Positions 1 to 8,145 of a stretch of 64,000 bases of DNA are shown here, piece by piece. Every line of letters starts with the position of its first letter. Position 1 is the stretch's first letter. The notes under the pieces are model-generated. The model was not told the DNA's origin, ran no database searches, and worked only from the letters and a program-made list of their open reading frames with translations. The position numbers and the translations under genes were made by a program. The DNA comes from Alishewanella tabrizica (lineage in GTDB: Bacteria; Pseudomonadota; Gammaproteobacteria; Enterobacterales; Alteromonadaceae). The stretch lies in NCBI RefSeq assembly GCF_014652375.1, contig NZ_BMYR01000009.1:124001-188000 (forward strand), read 5' to 3'.

Positions 1-206
1 CAGCCATTTTTTTGCAGCATTTTACCGACGACTGGCGCGCCTTAAGCTGGGGCGTCAGTGTTGGAGGCTTCGGGTTGGCAATAGGTTCGCTGGCCAACCT
101 GATTGCATTGCGGCTTAGCAAACAAACCGGTTTATGGCGTGAGTTCCACTATTGGTCGCTAACGGTTTTTGCCGTCAGTTTCGGCTTTGGACTATTAATT
201 TTGTAA
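1..206 (+). CDS. C-terminal fragment of an ArsB/NhaD-type anion or ion permease
   Basis: The reading frame is open from the left edge and ends with TAA at 204-206, so only the last 65 or so residues are present. They contain the segment IGSLANLIALRL, which resembles the glycine/asparagine re-entrant signature of the ion transporter superfamily (ArsB, NhaD, YbiR and DASS carriers), then a basic stretch and a final hydrophobic helix (SLTVFAVSFGFGLLIL). This suggests an inner-membrane permease whose last transmembrane helix is seen here. A TTG at 12 could be mistaken for a start, but the frame continues upstream without a stop. The substrate cannot be inferred from this fragment. Confidence 0.55.
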   Translation, partial: AIFLQHFTDDWRALSWGVSVGGFGLAIGSLANLIALRLSKQTGLWREFHYWSLTVFAVSFGFGLLIL

Positions 207-220
207 AATTTTATTGGGCT

Positions 221-820
221 TTAGTCTGCAAGAGCCTCCCTCAGTTGTTGTAGTTTTATTTTTTGGTACTTGGCACGACTTAATTGCCAAAGACCAAGCA
301 AGGTAAAACCACCACACCAAAGCAATATAAACAATAAGCCGGGCTGTTGTTGTAACAGATAATGCGTTAAATGTTGTTCAGCGAGTATGCCTTGAACCAC
401 AAACCAACCGGTTGCAAATACGAATGTCACCAGGCTGACGATTGCACCAATGTAGCCGCCAAGCTCCTGTCCACGGTTATAGCGCCGGGCGTGCTCCAGA
501 ATCGCTGCTGTTGAGTCACCGTTACGCCACAAGGTCTTTAAGCGTAAAGGGAACCAGAGCAAAGTAGTAAGAAGCCATACCATAAAGAAAAAACCAAAGT
601 AGATTCTTTGCATGCTACTTTGAAAGTCTTGTGCGACATAAAGTAATAACAAAGCTATTGCGGCAATCGAAATAAGTTCCACAATAACGGATAACCAGCG
701 CAATCTCAGTCTGTTTTTGAGTTTGCTTAAGGCAACTGTTGGCGGCTCACCCTGGGAGCTTTGCCATGAGGTTTTCAGTGCGTCCAGGTCGATTTTTGCT
801 GAGTTTGATGCTGTCTTCAT
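221..820 (-). CDS. Four-helix membrane protein coupled to an ECF sigma gene (possible anti-sigma factor)
   Basis: A 199-residue protein with a soluble N-terminus of about 45 residues and four predicted membrane helices near residues 45-64, 72-92, 122-145 and 160-178, followed by a basic tail (SRAKYQKIKLQQL). The ATG lies inside ATGA, overlapping the stop codon of the sigma-factor frame by four bases, which implies translational coupling. Membrane proteins in this position downstream of ECF sigma genes are often anti-sigma factors. I see no ZAS motif (HxxxCxxC), so that role rests on context only. Because the upstream frame has an internal stop, translation of this gene may depend on reinitiation. 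Confidence 0.6.
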   Translation of the reverse strand: MKTASNSAKIDLDALKTSWQSSQGEPPTVALSKLKNRLRLRWLSVIVELISIAAIALLLLYVAQDFQSSMQRIYFGFFFMVWLLTTLLWFPLRLKTLWRNGDSTAAILEHARRYNRGQELGGYIGAIVSLVTFVFATGWFVVQGILAEQHLTHYLLQQQPGLLFILLWCGGFTLLGLWQLSRAKYQKIKLQQLREALAD

Positions 821-1296
821 GGTAATAATATCTCCGATAATTTGCTCCCGGCGCGACTAATTCGTACGCCGACATTGTTTTCGCTAATTTGTAATACCTC
901 AGCAATCTCTGCATATGAAAACCCTTCGAAATACAGGGCAATAACTTCTCTTTGCCCGAGCGGCAGAGCTTGAATAGCAGCAAGAAGCTGTTGTTGGCGT
1001 TTTTGCTCAAGCAATTCTGTTATGGGGTTTGCATCGAATGGCACCTCAAAATCTAAAGTTACCTTGTCCTGCTGGTTAGTTTCGTAAGCAAGATGACTGA
1101 TCGCTCTGTTGCGTGCTATGCGAAAAATATAAGCCTTAAGCTGATCTTGGTCTCTTAGTTTTGGTAACGCTTGCCAGATCGCTAACAGCATGTTTTGATA
1201 CAGGTCTTAACATTTAGCCCGATCAAACTCCATGGTCGTTGCCAGTCGCCATAACGCTGCGTCATATTGCTCAATGATGCTTTCGATGGGTATCAC
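817..1296 (-). pseudogene. ECF RNA polymerase sigma factor interrupted by an in-frame TAA
   Basis: Read from a GTG at 1296, one frame encodes a typical ECF sigma-70 factor of 159 codons with a single TAA at 1207-1209 (codon 30). Before the stop it reads IIEQYDAALWRLATTMEF; after it, DLYQNMLLAIWQAL and AYIFRIARNRA (region 2), then REVIALYFEGFSYAEIA (region 4). The usual motif at the break is E-D-L-x-Q, so the TAA most simply replaces a GAA glutamate codon by one base change. Translation from the ATG at 1191 would give 124 residues lacking region 2.1 and part of 2.2. The alternatives are a sequencing error or a recently inactivated gene. It overlaps its membrane partner by four bases. Confidence 0.75.
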
Positions 1297-1451
1297 TTAG
1301 CTCAGGTTCCCCAATAATCGGATGTAAATACTCCGCTACTTGAAGCAGCAAAGTGTTTCGGCGTTTGCAAGAGCTAAAAACTGTACTTATGGCAAAGTTT
1401 GTCATACTCTTTATCATGCTAGAAGGTGTCTATAGCTATGGGAGTAAATAA

Positions 1452-1691
1452 ATGGCAACGATGAATGTGTCTTTACCTGACAACATGAAGCAATGGGTTG
1501 AATTGCAGGCAAAGGATGGTCGTTATAGTAACGCCAGTGACTATGTTAGAGATTTAATTCGGCGAGATCAGGAACAAGCGGCAAAAATTGCCCAGTTACA
1601 GCAGCGGGTTAGCGAAGGGCTTGCCAGCGGAACGGGAGAGCGGACTATGGCGCAGTTAGCCGCAGAAGCTATGGCTCGAATGGGCGCTTAA
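1452..1691 (+). CDS. parD: ParD-family ribbon-helix-helix antitoxin
   Basis: A 79-residue protein beginning MATMNVSLPDNMKQWVE, the N-terminal strand and helix of a ribbon-helix-helix DNA-binding fold, followed by YSNASDYVRDLIRRDQE, the ParD/CC2985-family signature. The C-terminal third, rich in Ala and Gly, would be the flexible arm that wraps the toxin. In this family the antitoxin neutralises ParE and represses its own promoter. The gene is followed after one base by the toxin gene. A GGAG ribosome site lies about eight bases before the ATG. Confidence 0.88.
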   Translation: MATMNVSLPDNMKQWVELQAKDGRYSNASDYVRDLIRRDQEQAAKIAQLQQRVSEGLASGTGERTMAQLAAEAMARMGA

Positions 1692-1692
1692 T

Positions 1693-1998
1693 ATGGCCTA
1701 TCAGCTAAGTAAGCTGGCTGAAGAGGATATTATTAATATCTTCATTAGTGGCGCAACACAGTTTGGTGAGCAGCAAGCCAAGCGCTATCACAAACAATTA
1801 GCCGCAACGTTTGATTTCTTAGCCGCGAACCCTCTGGCTGCACCCATTAGAACGGAAATTAGCCCGCCAGTACATCTACACTCGGTTGGTTGGCATCTTA
1901 TTATTTATCAAATCACAGCAGATAACGGTATTTATATCATCCGGGTGCGGCACCGTCTGGAAGATTGGACACTCGCCTCCGATACGGTTACAGCTTAA
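1693..1998 (+). CDS. parE: ParE-family toxin (RelE/ParE superfamily)
   Basis: A 101-residue protein starting MAYQLSKLAEEDIINIF, the typical ParE beginning (strand followed by the AEEDI helix), with a C-terminal IYIIRVRHRLEDW stretch that matches the family's RV.HxR..W end. Characterised ParE toxins inhibit DNA gyrase; other superfamily members are ribosome-dependent RNases, so the target is inferred. The gene follows parD by one base, forming a two-gene toxin-antitoxin operon. Its last 11 bases overlap the end of the convergent metallo-hydrolase gene. Length and motifs look intact. Confidence 0.88.
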   Translation: MAYQLSKLAEEDIINIFISGATQFGEQQAKRYHKQLAATFDFLAANPLAAPIRTEISPPVHLHSVGWHLIIYQITADNGIYIIRVRHRLEDWTLASDTVTA

Positions 1999-3085
1999 CA
2001 CTATCCCCTTCATTTAATATCAGCAGCGGTACCTGGCTATCCAGTTGTTGCTGCATATGCAGCAAGCGTAACAAGGGTGAGTGTGAGCTAAGATCACCCA
2101 TTTGCCAGCTGGCATTACCATACCCCCAAGGGATCATGACCTTACAGCCTAAATCACTGGCAGCGATTAACGCATCTTCCGGTGTAGTGTGTACATAACG
2201 GTACCAGTTTTGCTCTTTATCACTATGGTAGGAGGCTATTGGGATCAAACAGATATCAATATCCCCATAGCGTTGCTGAATATCTTTAAAATGCTCTGAA
2301 TAGCCGGTATCACCGGCAAAGAACAGGGTTTTTCCGTTGTGCTCCAGTAACCAGCCACCCCACATGGCACGATTATCGTCATTAAACAGCTTGCGGCTAT
2401 TAAAGTGATGCGCTGGCACTAAATGTACCTTTAGCTCCCCCAACGGGCTTTGGCTATACCAAGCTTGCTCTATCACATTGTAGCCACCTTTGGGCATATA
2501 ATTAGCCATCCCCAATGGCAAATAATAGGTGGGTGAAGTGCCTATCTGCCGGATACTGGCATGGCTAAAATGATCATAATGTAAATGTGAGTACAGCACC
2601 GCGTCGGTTGCTGCTAATTGTGCAGGGGAAAGCGTTGGCGTATAAGGGCGTTTAATAATACCCACCAAATGCTGCGCCCAGTTTATCGGCCAGTCAAATT
2701 GGCCGAATACCGGATCAAACAGCAATTGCTGACCGTCAGGCGTATGGATTAAAAAGCTGGCATGCCCCAGCCAGTGCACAGTAAAGTCGGTATTAAGCGC
2801 CGGTGCTTGTTTCGGACCCGCGTACTGACAATTTTGCCCAGGTGCTTCACAAATCACAGCGGGGTGTGCTGGGTAACAATCGCCGTCACAGCTGGCTGGA
2901 TACTGCCGTTTACCCAGCGGCAGCCGATAGATATTGCGATACATACCTTGATATTCACCCTCAGCCACTTGTTCTATTAAGGCATCAGTGGTGATATGTT
3001 GCGCTACCTGATTAGGCGTGCTGCACGCATTTAAAAGTAGGGCACTGCTAAGCAGCAACCCTGTTGAAACGAGCGTGAATTTCAT
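1988..3085 (-). CDS. Lipoprotein with metallo-beta-lactamase fold (UlaG/NAPE-PLD-like)
   Basis: A 365-residue protein from the ATG at 3085, chosen because AAAGGA precedes it; an ATG seven codons upstream lacks such a site. The N-terminus is a lipoprotein signal ending in LLNAC, so the mature protein is probably membrane-anchored on the periplasmic side. The metallo-beta-lactamase motifs are present: HASFLIH, SHLHYDHF (the HxHxDH metal site) and FFAGDTGY (the bridging Asp), followed by IPIASYHSD. This pattern matches the NAPE-PLD/UlaG subgroup of zinc-dependent hydrolases that act on phosphodiesters or lactones. The substrate is unknown. It is convergent with parE. Confidence 0.8.
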   Translation of the reverse strand: MKFTLVSTGLLLSSALLLNACSTPNQVAQHITTDALIEQVAEGEYQGMYRNIYRLPLGKRQYPASCDGDCYPAHPAVICEAPGQNCQYAGPKQAPALNTDFTVHWLGHASFLIHTPDGQQLLFDPVFGQFDWPINWAQHLVGIIKRPYTPTLSPAQLAATDAVLYSHLHYDHFSHASIRQIGTSPTYYLPLGMANYMPKGGYNVIEQAWYSQSPLGELKVHLVPAHHFNSRKLFNDDNRAMWGGWLLEHNGKTLFFAGDTGYSEHFKDIQQRYGDIDICLIPIASYHSDKEQNWYRYVHTTPEDALIAASDLGCKVMIPWGYGNASWQMGDLSSHSPLLRLLHMQQQLDSQVPLLILNEGDSVKL

Positions 3086-3484
3086 TAATCGTCCTTTGTT
3101 GATCATTATTATTATTTTTCCACTTATCGCTGTCTTAATACTCTTTATTGTTCTCTTTATAGTTCTCTTACTACCATGGTCGGTTTACACCCGATAGCCT
3201 GCCATGTTAAAACATCTACATTATACTAACAAATGACAAATGTCAGCGCCGCTACCACTACAAACCAAGGCAGATCTTGGCTGATACGTGCGGTTTTATG
3301 TTAAACAACACTAAGGGGCCTCTTTTAGATTATTACGCTAATTCGGACGCGCTTTTCAATGCACTTGCTATGCTTTTATTACTTAATCTAAGGAACCTTT
3401 TACTCGCGTGGTTTTGCCGCCTTTTTAGACGGTCATATCGCTGTAATAGTGCTATATCAAGGACGAAAACAAGAGGTTACAAAC
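3086..3484. other. Intergenic region between divergent genes, no gene supported
   Basis: About 400 bases separating the metallo-hydrolase lipoprotein and the solute-binding-like gene, which point away from each other. It is AT-rich and should hold both promoters. I see a short inverted repeat (CCAAG/CTTGG at 3265-3280) and no convincing coding frame. The open frame from about 3277 lacks a ribosome site and looks like low-complexity noise. Confidence 0.5.
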
Positions 3485-4348
3485 TTGCCGGTTAAGGTTT
3501 ATTTCGCATTATATTGCTTAATTACAGGGCTTAGCTTTTGGCTTAGCCTTGCGTATGCTCAGCAACCCTCAATCGTGCGTGTTCCTGACTATCTTGAGCA
3601 ATCTCCTCATCGGCCTTTACTGGAATATGCTTTAACTATTACTGCACCAGAATATGGCGAAGTAGAATTAGCCTTTGCTACAGCGATGGTACAAGGGCGA
3701 ACCGAGCAAAGTTTGCTTGCTGGTGACGCCTTACACTTAGCGGTATTTGCGCCGTCACCGGAGCGTGAGTCGGCGCTATTACCGGTTTACTTTCCCCTAA
3801 ATGGCGGTTTGCTGGGGTATCGGGTTTGCCTTATTGCTGAAGGACAACAAAGTAAATTTGATGCTATCGCAACAGCAGAGGATTGGCGCAAAGCTGAACT
3901 GATTTTCGGTCAAGGTGCGCATTGGCCAGATGTTGCCATCTTGCGCAGTAATAATTTACAGGTAGTGACTAATCCAAAGTATGAATTATTGTTCGATATG
4001 GTGCGATTAAACCGCTTTGATTGTTTTGCCAGAAGCATTGAAGAAGTGGAACATGATAAGGCCAGTGTGAATGCACAAGGATTGATTATTGAGCAACAAG
4101 TGTTATTTTATTATCCACAGGCCTCTTTCTTTTTTGTGTCACCGCGTTATCCACAGTTAGCCGAGCGATTGCAAAAAGGCTTGGAACAAGCTGCCAAAAA
4201 TGGGGTGATACAACAGCACTTTGAAACGCATTTTGGCGCTATTGTGCAGCAAATACGTTGCCAAAACCGTCGATTAATTCGACTAGAAAATCCATTATTA
4301 AGCCCTAAAGTTGCTTCAGCTTTACAGCAGTTTGCTTATGCCCCCTGA
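3485..4348 (+). CDS. Periplasmic solute-binding-like protein (SBP family 3 type)
   Basis: From the TTG at 3485 this gives 287 residues. That start has an AGAGG site about eight bases upstream and puts a typical Sec signal peptide (VKVYFALYCLITGLSFWLSLAYA then QQ, positions 3-26) right at the N-terminus; the in-frame ATG 12 codons earlier would place charged residues first. The rest resembles family 3 extracellular solute-binding proteins found without a transporter: an early VELAFA segment, a central FDMVRLNRFDCFARS stretch, and a C-terminal helix (RLQKGLEQAAKNG) then FETHFG. No ABC permease or kinase gene is adjacent, so its ligand and role are unknown. Confidence 0.65.
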   Translation: MPVKVYFALYCLITGLSFWLSLAYAQQPSIVRVPDYLEQSPHRPLLEYALTITAPEYGEVELAFATAMVQGRTEQSLLAGDALHLAVFAPSPERESALLPVYFPLNGGLLGYRVCLIAEGQQSKFDAIATAEDWRKAELIFGQGAHWPDVAILRSNNLQVVTNPKYELLFDMVRLNRFDCFARSIEEVEHDKASVNAQGLIIEQQVLFYYPQASFFFVSPRYPQLAERLQKGLEQAAKNGVIQQHFETHFGAIVQQIRCQNRRLIRLENPLLSPKVASALQQFAYAP

Positions 4349-4483
4349 GATATTGCTGCGCTATGACGCCTCTTTATGTCAGCCACAAGCTAAGCCGCTG
4401 CAAGGTTAAGCATAAACTTTTGCTTTTTACGCCTGTTCACGGTAAATTTACTGGCTATTTATACAGCGTGCTGAGCCAGTGCT

Positions 4484-6460
4484 ATGATGTTATATATTGC
4501 AGAAAAACCCAGTGTTGGACGCGCTGTTGCAGACGTCTTACCCAAGCCGCATCAAAAAGGTGACGGATTTATTCGAGCGGCAAATGGCGATGTAGTGACT
4601 TGGTGTATTGGGCATTTACTGGAGCAAGCCGAGCCTGAGGTTTATGATCCTGCCTACAAAAAATGGTCTAGAGCACATCTGCCGATTATTCCTACCGAAT
4701 GGAAACACCAGGTAAAACGTGAAACCAGTAAACAATTCACGGTGGTTAAAAAACTAATAAAAGACGCTGACCAGCTAGTGAATATGGGCGATCCTGACCG
4801 CGTCGGTCAATTGCTGGTTGATGAAGTGATTAATCATGCGGGTGTGAGTAAAGCAAAGCGCGATGCGACCCTGCGATGTTTGGTTAACGACATGAATCCG
4901 GCTGCGATAAAAAAAGCTTTACACGATTTACGTCCCAATACGGACTTCATTCCCTTAGCCACATCTGCTTTGGCTCGCGCTCGTGCCGATTGGTTGTATG
5001 GGATTAATATGACGCGGTTATGCACATTACTGGGACAAGCCGCGGGCTACCTCGGTGTGCTCTCTATTGGTCGAGTACAAACCCCCGTATTAGGCTTAGT
5101 GGTGAAACGTGATCAAGATATAGAATGCTTTGTTTCAAAACCCTTTTATGACGTGTTTGTTATCTTAGAAACAACAGATAAACAGCGTTTTCAAGCAAAA
5201 TGGCAGCCTAGTGCTGCTTGTGAGCCTTATCAGGATGAAGAGGGTCGCATCGTAGTAAAAAAATTAGCGCAAACAGTGTTACAAAAAGTCGTGGGGCAAT
5301 CGGGACAGGTTAAAGCGGTAAAGCGTGAGCAAAAAAAACAGGCCGCCCCACTGCCGTATAGCTTGTCCTCGTTGCAAATTGATGCGTCAAAACGCTTTAA
5401 CTTAAGTGCGCAAAAGACGCTGGACATTTGCCAGCAACTGTATGAACGCCATAAGTTGATTACCTATCCACGTTCAGATTGTCGCTATTTACCCACAGGC
5501 CATTATGCAGAGCGTAATGCCGTGATCAGTGCCATTCGTAAAACTGCCGTAGTATTAGATAAGGCGGTGCATGAAGCTGACTTAAGCCTTAAGAGCAAAG
5601 CGTGGAACGACAGTGAGGTGGGAGCCCACCATGCAATTATTCCCACGGCAACCAGTATGGATCCCAGCCGTTTAAGCCGAGAAGAACAACACATTTACGA
5701 ATTAATTGCCAGACAGTATGTTATGCAGTTTTATCCGCCGTTTCTATACGCAGAGCATCAAATTGACACTGAAGTAGCAGGTGGTCTGTTTATCGCCAAG
5801 CAAAAATCAGTGATTGCGCAAGGTTGGAAAGCGCTACTTACGTCACAAAGGGCGGGCGATAAAAATAATGAACCAGATGTCGAGTTTGCGCCTAATCCGC
5901 TACCTGATGTCAAGCAAGGCGATGTGCTGCACTGCGTTGATGGTCAGCTGGATGAAAAGCAAACTAGCCCACCTAAACACTTCACCGATGCCACCTTGCT
6001 GGCCGCGATGACCGGTATAGCCCGCTATGTAACCGACTCAGAGATCAAGAAAATTCTGCGGGAAACCGATGGTCTTGGCACCGAAGCTACCCGTGCAGGT
6101 ATTATCGAACTGCTGTTTAAACGCCAATTCCTCACCAAACAAGGCAAAGAAATTCGAGCAACGGACATTGGTAAAAAGCTGATTAACAGTTTACCCGCGC
6201 GCATGGTCGTGCCTGATATGACCGCACATTGGGAAGCCCAGCTTGAAGCCATTTGTGAAAAACGACTTAAATATAACGATTTTATGCTACCAATGCTTGA
6301 GGGATTAAAAACCTTACTTGAGGAAGTTGATACTCAAAAACACCCTTTTACTGGGCTAAATGGCCTCGGTAAAAACCCCTTTCAAAAGCGTTCGTTCAAG
6401 CCGAGAAAATTCTCGCAAAAAGCCACTTCTCCCTCAATGAAAAACCGCCGTCAAGCATGA
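4484..6460 (+). CDS. topB: DNA topoisomerase III, with altered TOPRIM motif
   Basis: A 658-residue type IA topoisomerase that aligns along its length with E. coli TopB (653 residues). It decatenates DNA by single-strand passage. The TOPRIM domain begins LYIAEKPSVGRA (catalytic Glu present), and the active-site tyrosine lies in LITYPRSDCRYLP near residue 330. Also conserved are ARADWLYGINMTRL, GRVQTPVLGLVV, HHAIIPTA and GLGTEATRAGIIELL. The acidic DxDxE motif, normally GDPDREGQ, reads GDPDRVGQ: the third acidic residue is Val (codon GTC at 4804-4806), two base changes from Glu. The C-terminal tail is short and basic. It is followed by a ParA-type gene after about 260 bases. Confidence 0.95.
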   Translation: MMLYIAEKPSVGRAVADVLPKPHQKGDGFIRAANGDVVTWCIGHLLEQAEPEVYDPAYKKWSRAHLPIIPTEWKHQVKRETSKQFTVVKKLIKDADQLVNMGDPDRVGQLLVDEVINHAGVSKAKRDATLRCLVNDMNPAAIKKALHDLRPNTDFIPLATSALARARADWLYGINMTRLCTLLGQAAGYLGVLSIGRVQTPVLGLVVKRDQDIECFVSKPFYDVFVILETTDKQRFQAKWQPSAACEPYQDEEGRIVVKKLAQTVLQKVVGQSGQVKAVKREQKKQAAPLPYSLSSLQIDASKRFNLSAQKTLDICQQLYERHKLITYPRSDCRYLPTGHYAERNAVISAIRKTAVVLDKAVHEADLSLKSKAWNDSEVGAHHAIIPTATSMDPSRLSREEQHIYELIARQYVMQFYPPFLYAEHQIDTEVAGGLFIAKQKSVIAQGWKALLTSQRAGDKNNEPDVEFAPNPLPDVKQGDVLHCVDGQLDEKQTSPPKHFTDATLLAAMTGIARYVTDSEIKKILRETDGLGTEATRAGIIELLFKRQFLTKQGKEIRATDIGKKLINSLPARMVVPDMTAHWEAQLEAICEKRLKYNDFMLPMLEGLKTLLEEVDTQKHPFTGLNGLGKNPFQKRSFKPRKFSQKATSPSMKNRRQA

Positions 6461-6591
6461 TGTCCGTAACCCAAATGGGTTAGGAAATGTGAGCGATTAC
6501 CCAAGCAAAGTGACGCTGCACAAGGCATACAGCATAATTGCTTATAATGCATTTTTAATCGTGTCACTTTACTTTACGCTTAATTAGTTAG

Positions 6592-6623
6592 ATGACAAAA
6601 AAGAGAGGGGAGTTTTTTGTCAT
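6592..6623. repeat. Perfect hairpin upstream of parA-like gene
   Basis: Two 11-base arms (ATGACAAAAAA and TTTTTTGTCAT) flank a purine-only 10-base spacer (gagaggggag). It lies 94 bases before the ParA start, in a 257-base gap without genes. On the plus strand it has no U-tract after the second arm, so it does not look like a normal terminator. It could be an operator or a centromere-like site for the ParA/RHH pair (inference). GTGTCAC also occurs twice in this gap (6561 and 6664). Confidence 0.6.
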
Positions 6624-6717
6624 ACAATACTAGAGTTATGGCAGACATCGCCTACACTGAGTAGTGTCACGTTCATTTAGACGGCCAGTGTTGAGATGCA
6701 ACAGCGAGGGTGCACAA

Positions 6718-7416
6718 ATGATTTTGTTAGTGGGTGGTGAAAAAGGTGGCAGCGGCAAAAGCTGTTTGGCACAAAATATCGCGGTATACTTTTCTCGGGA
6801 TAAAAACGCTAACGTTATGTTAGTGGATTGCGATCCGCAACGTACCACATCTGATTGGGTGCAAGAGCGCCACATGAATCCGAATTTGCCTTGGCTGAAT
6901 TGTGTGCAAATGTACGGCAAAATTCGTTATGAATTAAAAAGCTTGGAAATGCACTATGATGTGGTGGTGGTAGATTGTGGTGGTCAAGACAGTGTGGCAT
7001 TACGTTCTGCCATGGTAGTGGCAAGTCATGTGCTTTTTCCATTAAGACCCAAAAGACGTGATTTAAAAACGCTTGAGCACTTGGAAGATCTGGTAAGTGC
7101 CTGTAATGTGGTCAATCCGGAGATGATTGTTGGTTGTGTTTTAACGCAATGTCCGTCTTTGCCCAATCAAGCTAATCGGATCTTGGATGCCAAAGAGGTG
7201 TGTAAAAGCTTTAATTTACGGGTATTAGAACATATTACTTATAGCCGTAATATTTACGATGATAGTGAAGAGAAAGGACTGTCGGTGATGGATGTTGATC
7301 ATGATGGCAAGGCTTCATCTGAGATCCGAGCAATTATTGAAGAGTTAATGTCGATGAAGGCGATACAAGAAGATGGCGCTAAGCGACCTGAAGAAAAAGT
7401 CTTTGCCGTCAAATAA
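6718..7416 (+). CDS. ParA/ParF-type Walker ATPase
   Basis: From the ATG at 6718 (GAGGG seven bases upstream) this is 232 residues. It starts MILLVGGEKGGSGKS, the deviant Walker A motif of the ParA/MinD/Soj family, then MLVDCDPQRTTSDW (A' region) and VVVDCGGQD (Walker B). It lacks the N-terminal HTH domain of type Ia ParA, so it has the size and layout of type Ib partition ATPases such as ParF. The next gene overlaps it by 44 bases and encodes a small ribbon-helix-helix protein, as in ParF/ParG pairs. On a chromosome next to topB it could be the relic of an element or a housekeeping positioning system. Both are inferences. Confidence 0.8.
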   Translation: MILLVGGEKGGSGKSCLAQNIAVYFSRDKNANVMLVDCDPQRTTSDWVQERHMNPNLPWLNCVQMYGKIRYELKSLEMHYDVVVVDCGGQDSVALRSAMVVASHVLFPLRPKRRDLKTLEHLEDLVSACNVVNPEMIVGCVLTQCPSLPNQANRILDAKEVCKSFNLRVLEHITYSRNIYDDSEEKGLSVMDVDHDGKASSEIRAIIEELMSMKAIQEDGAKRPEEKVFAVK

Positions 7417-7708
7417 ACCGAGCTTTACAGCTGACGCGTTTATTGACGATGCACATAATTATGCCTTAGGGTTGCCGCAGATTGTTAGTTTGCGGCCGCT
7501 GCTAGCGGCTGAAGACGATACTGTAAAATTACCAATGCGCCATGCTACTTTTACGTTAAGTGAAGAGGCAATTACGGCATTGTCGGAGTTAAGCGCTTTG
7601 ACGGGAGAGCCAAAGTCTAAACTAATTCGCAAGCTGATATTACGTGCGACGCAAGCGGTACAAATTGATTTAGCTCAGGTTCGGGCGAAGAAGCCTGAGC
7701 GTAAATAA
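7373..7708 (+). CDS. Small ribbon-helix-helix protein, ParG-like partner of ParA
   Basis: A 111-residue protein overlapping the ParA gene by 44 bases, implying coupled translation. The N-terminal 60 residues look disordered. The C-terminal half contains HATFTLSEEAITALSELSA then GEPKSKLIRKLILRATQ, which fits a ribbon-helix-helix DNA-binding fold (strand, helix, turn, helix). This arrangement, a flexible N-terminus followed by RHH next to an HTH-less ParA, matches type Ib partition adaptors. Such proteins bind the centromere and stimulate the ATPase. The start at 7373 has only a weak site; a later start is possible. It converges with DUF3010 with one base between stops. Confidence 0.65.
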   Translation: MALSDLKKKSLPSNKPSFTADAFIDDAHNYALGLPQIVSLRPLLAAEDDTVKLPMRHATFTLSEEAITALSELSALTGEPKSKLIRKLILRATQAVQIDLAQVRAKKPERK

Positions 7709-7709
7709 T

Positions 7710-8132
7710 TTAACGGGTTAAGAAAGCATAGGCGGTAATATACGCTGTTTCTTGAAAGGCTTTTAGACCCGTTGATTTAAAATCTACTGGCAGCGGGTTG
7801 CGCTTAATTTGTTCTTTTTGCGCGGTACCTGACATAATGGTTGTTGGGCAAGTATCGATAAGCTGTAAAGCGGCCTCAATTTTAAAGCCCACTGCGCCCC
7901 CTGCAAATTTGCCTTTTTGTGGCCGTTCTTTAACGATCATATGTTCAATTTTGTAATCTTCAATCAGCTTTTTCATTGCAAATTGAAATTTACGCATGCT
8001 CTCTGCATCGTAATCCTGCGTTAATACTAATCGGCTTACGCGACAATCGGGTAGTGAAAATAAGCCCTGATCTTTGCTCATTAAACACAAAATTGCTTCA
8101 CTGCCTTTAATTTCGATACCGCAAACGCGCAT
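7710..8132 (-). CDS. DUF3010 family protein
   Basis: A 140-residue soluble protein starting MRVCGIEIKGSEAILCLM and containing IEHMIVKERPQKGKFAGG and FKIEAALQLI, which I recognise as the DUF3010 family found in marine and aquatic gammaproteobacteria. The beginning resembles the first strands of an RNase H-like fold, but no function is established. A strong AGGA ribosome site precedes the ATG. The gene converges on the ParA/RHH operon and is followed by a small anchored protein in the same direction upstream (13 bases between them), so the two may be co-transcribed. Confidence 0.8.
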   Translation of the reverse strand: MRVCGIEIKGSEAILCLMSKDQGLFSLPDCRVSRLVLTQDYDAESMRKFQFAMKKLIEDYKIEHMIVKERPQKGKFAGGAVGFKIEAALQLIDTCPTTIMSGTAQKEQIKRNPLPVDFKSTGLKAFQETAYITAYAFLTR

Positions 8133-8145
8133 GGTGCTGTTCCTG

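Noticed and set aside
3277-3495. 72-codon frame upstream of the solute-binding-like gene
   Set aside because: No ribosome site, and it runs into the start of the real gene; likely leader sequence.
4484-7708. An integrative conjugative element around topB and parA
   Set aside because: No integrase, relaxase, type IV secretion genes, tRNA target or direct repeats are visible, and the flanking genes are ordinary chromosomal ones.
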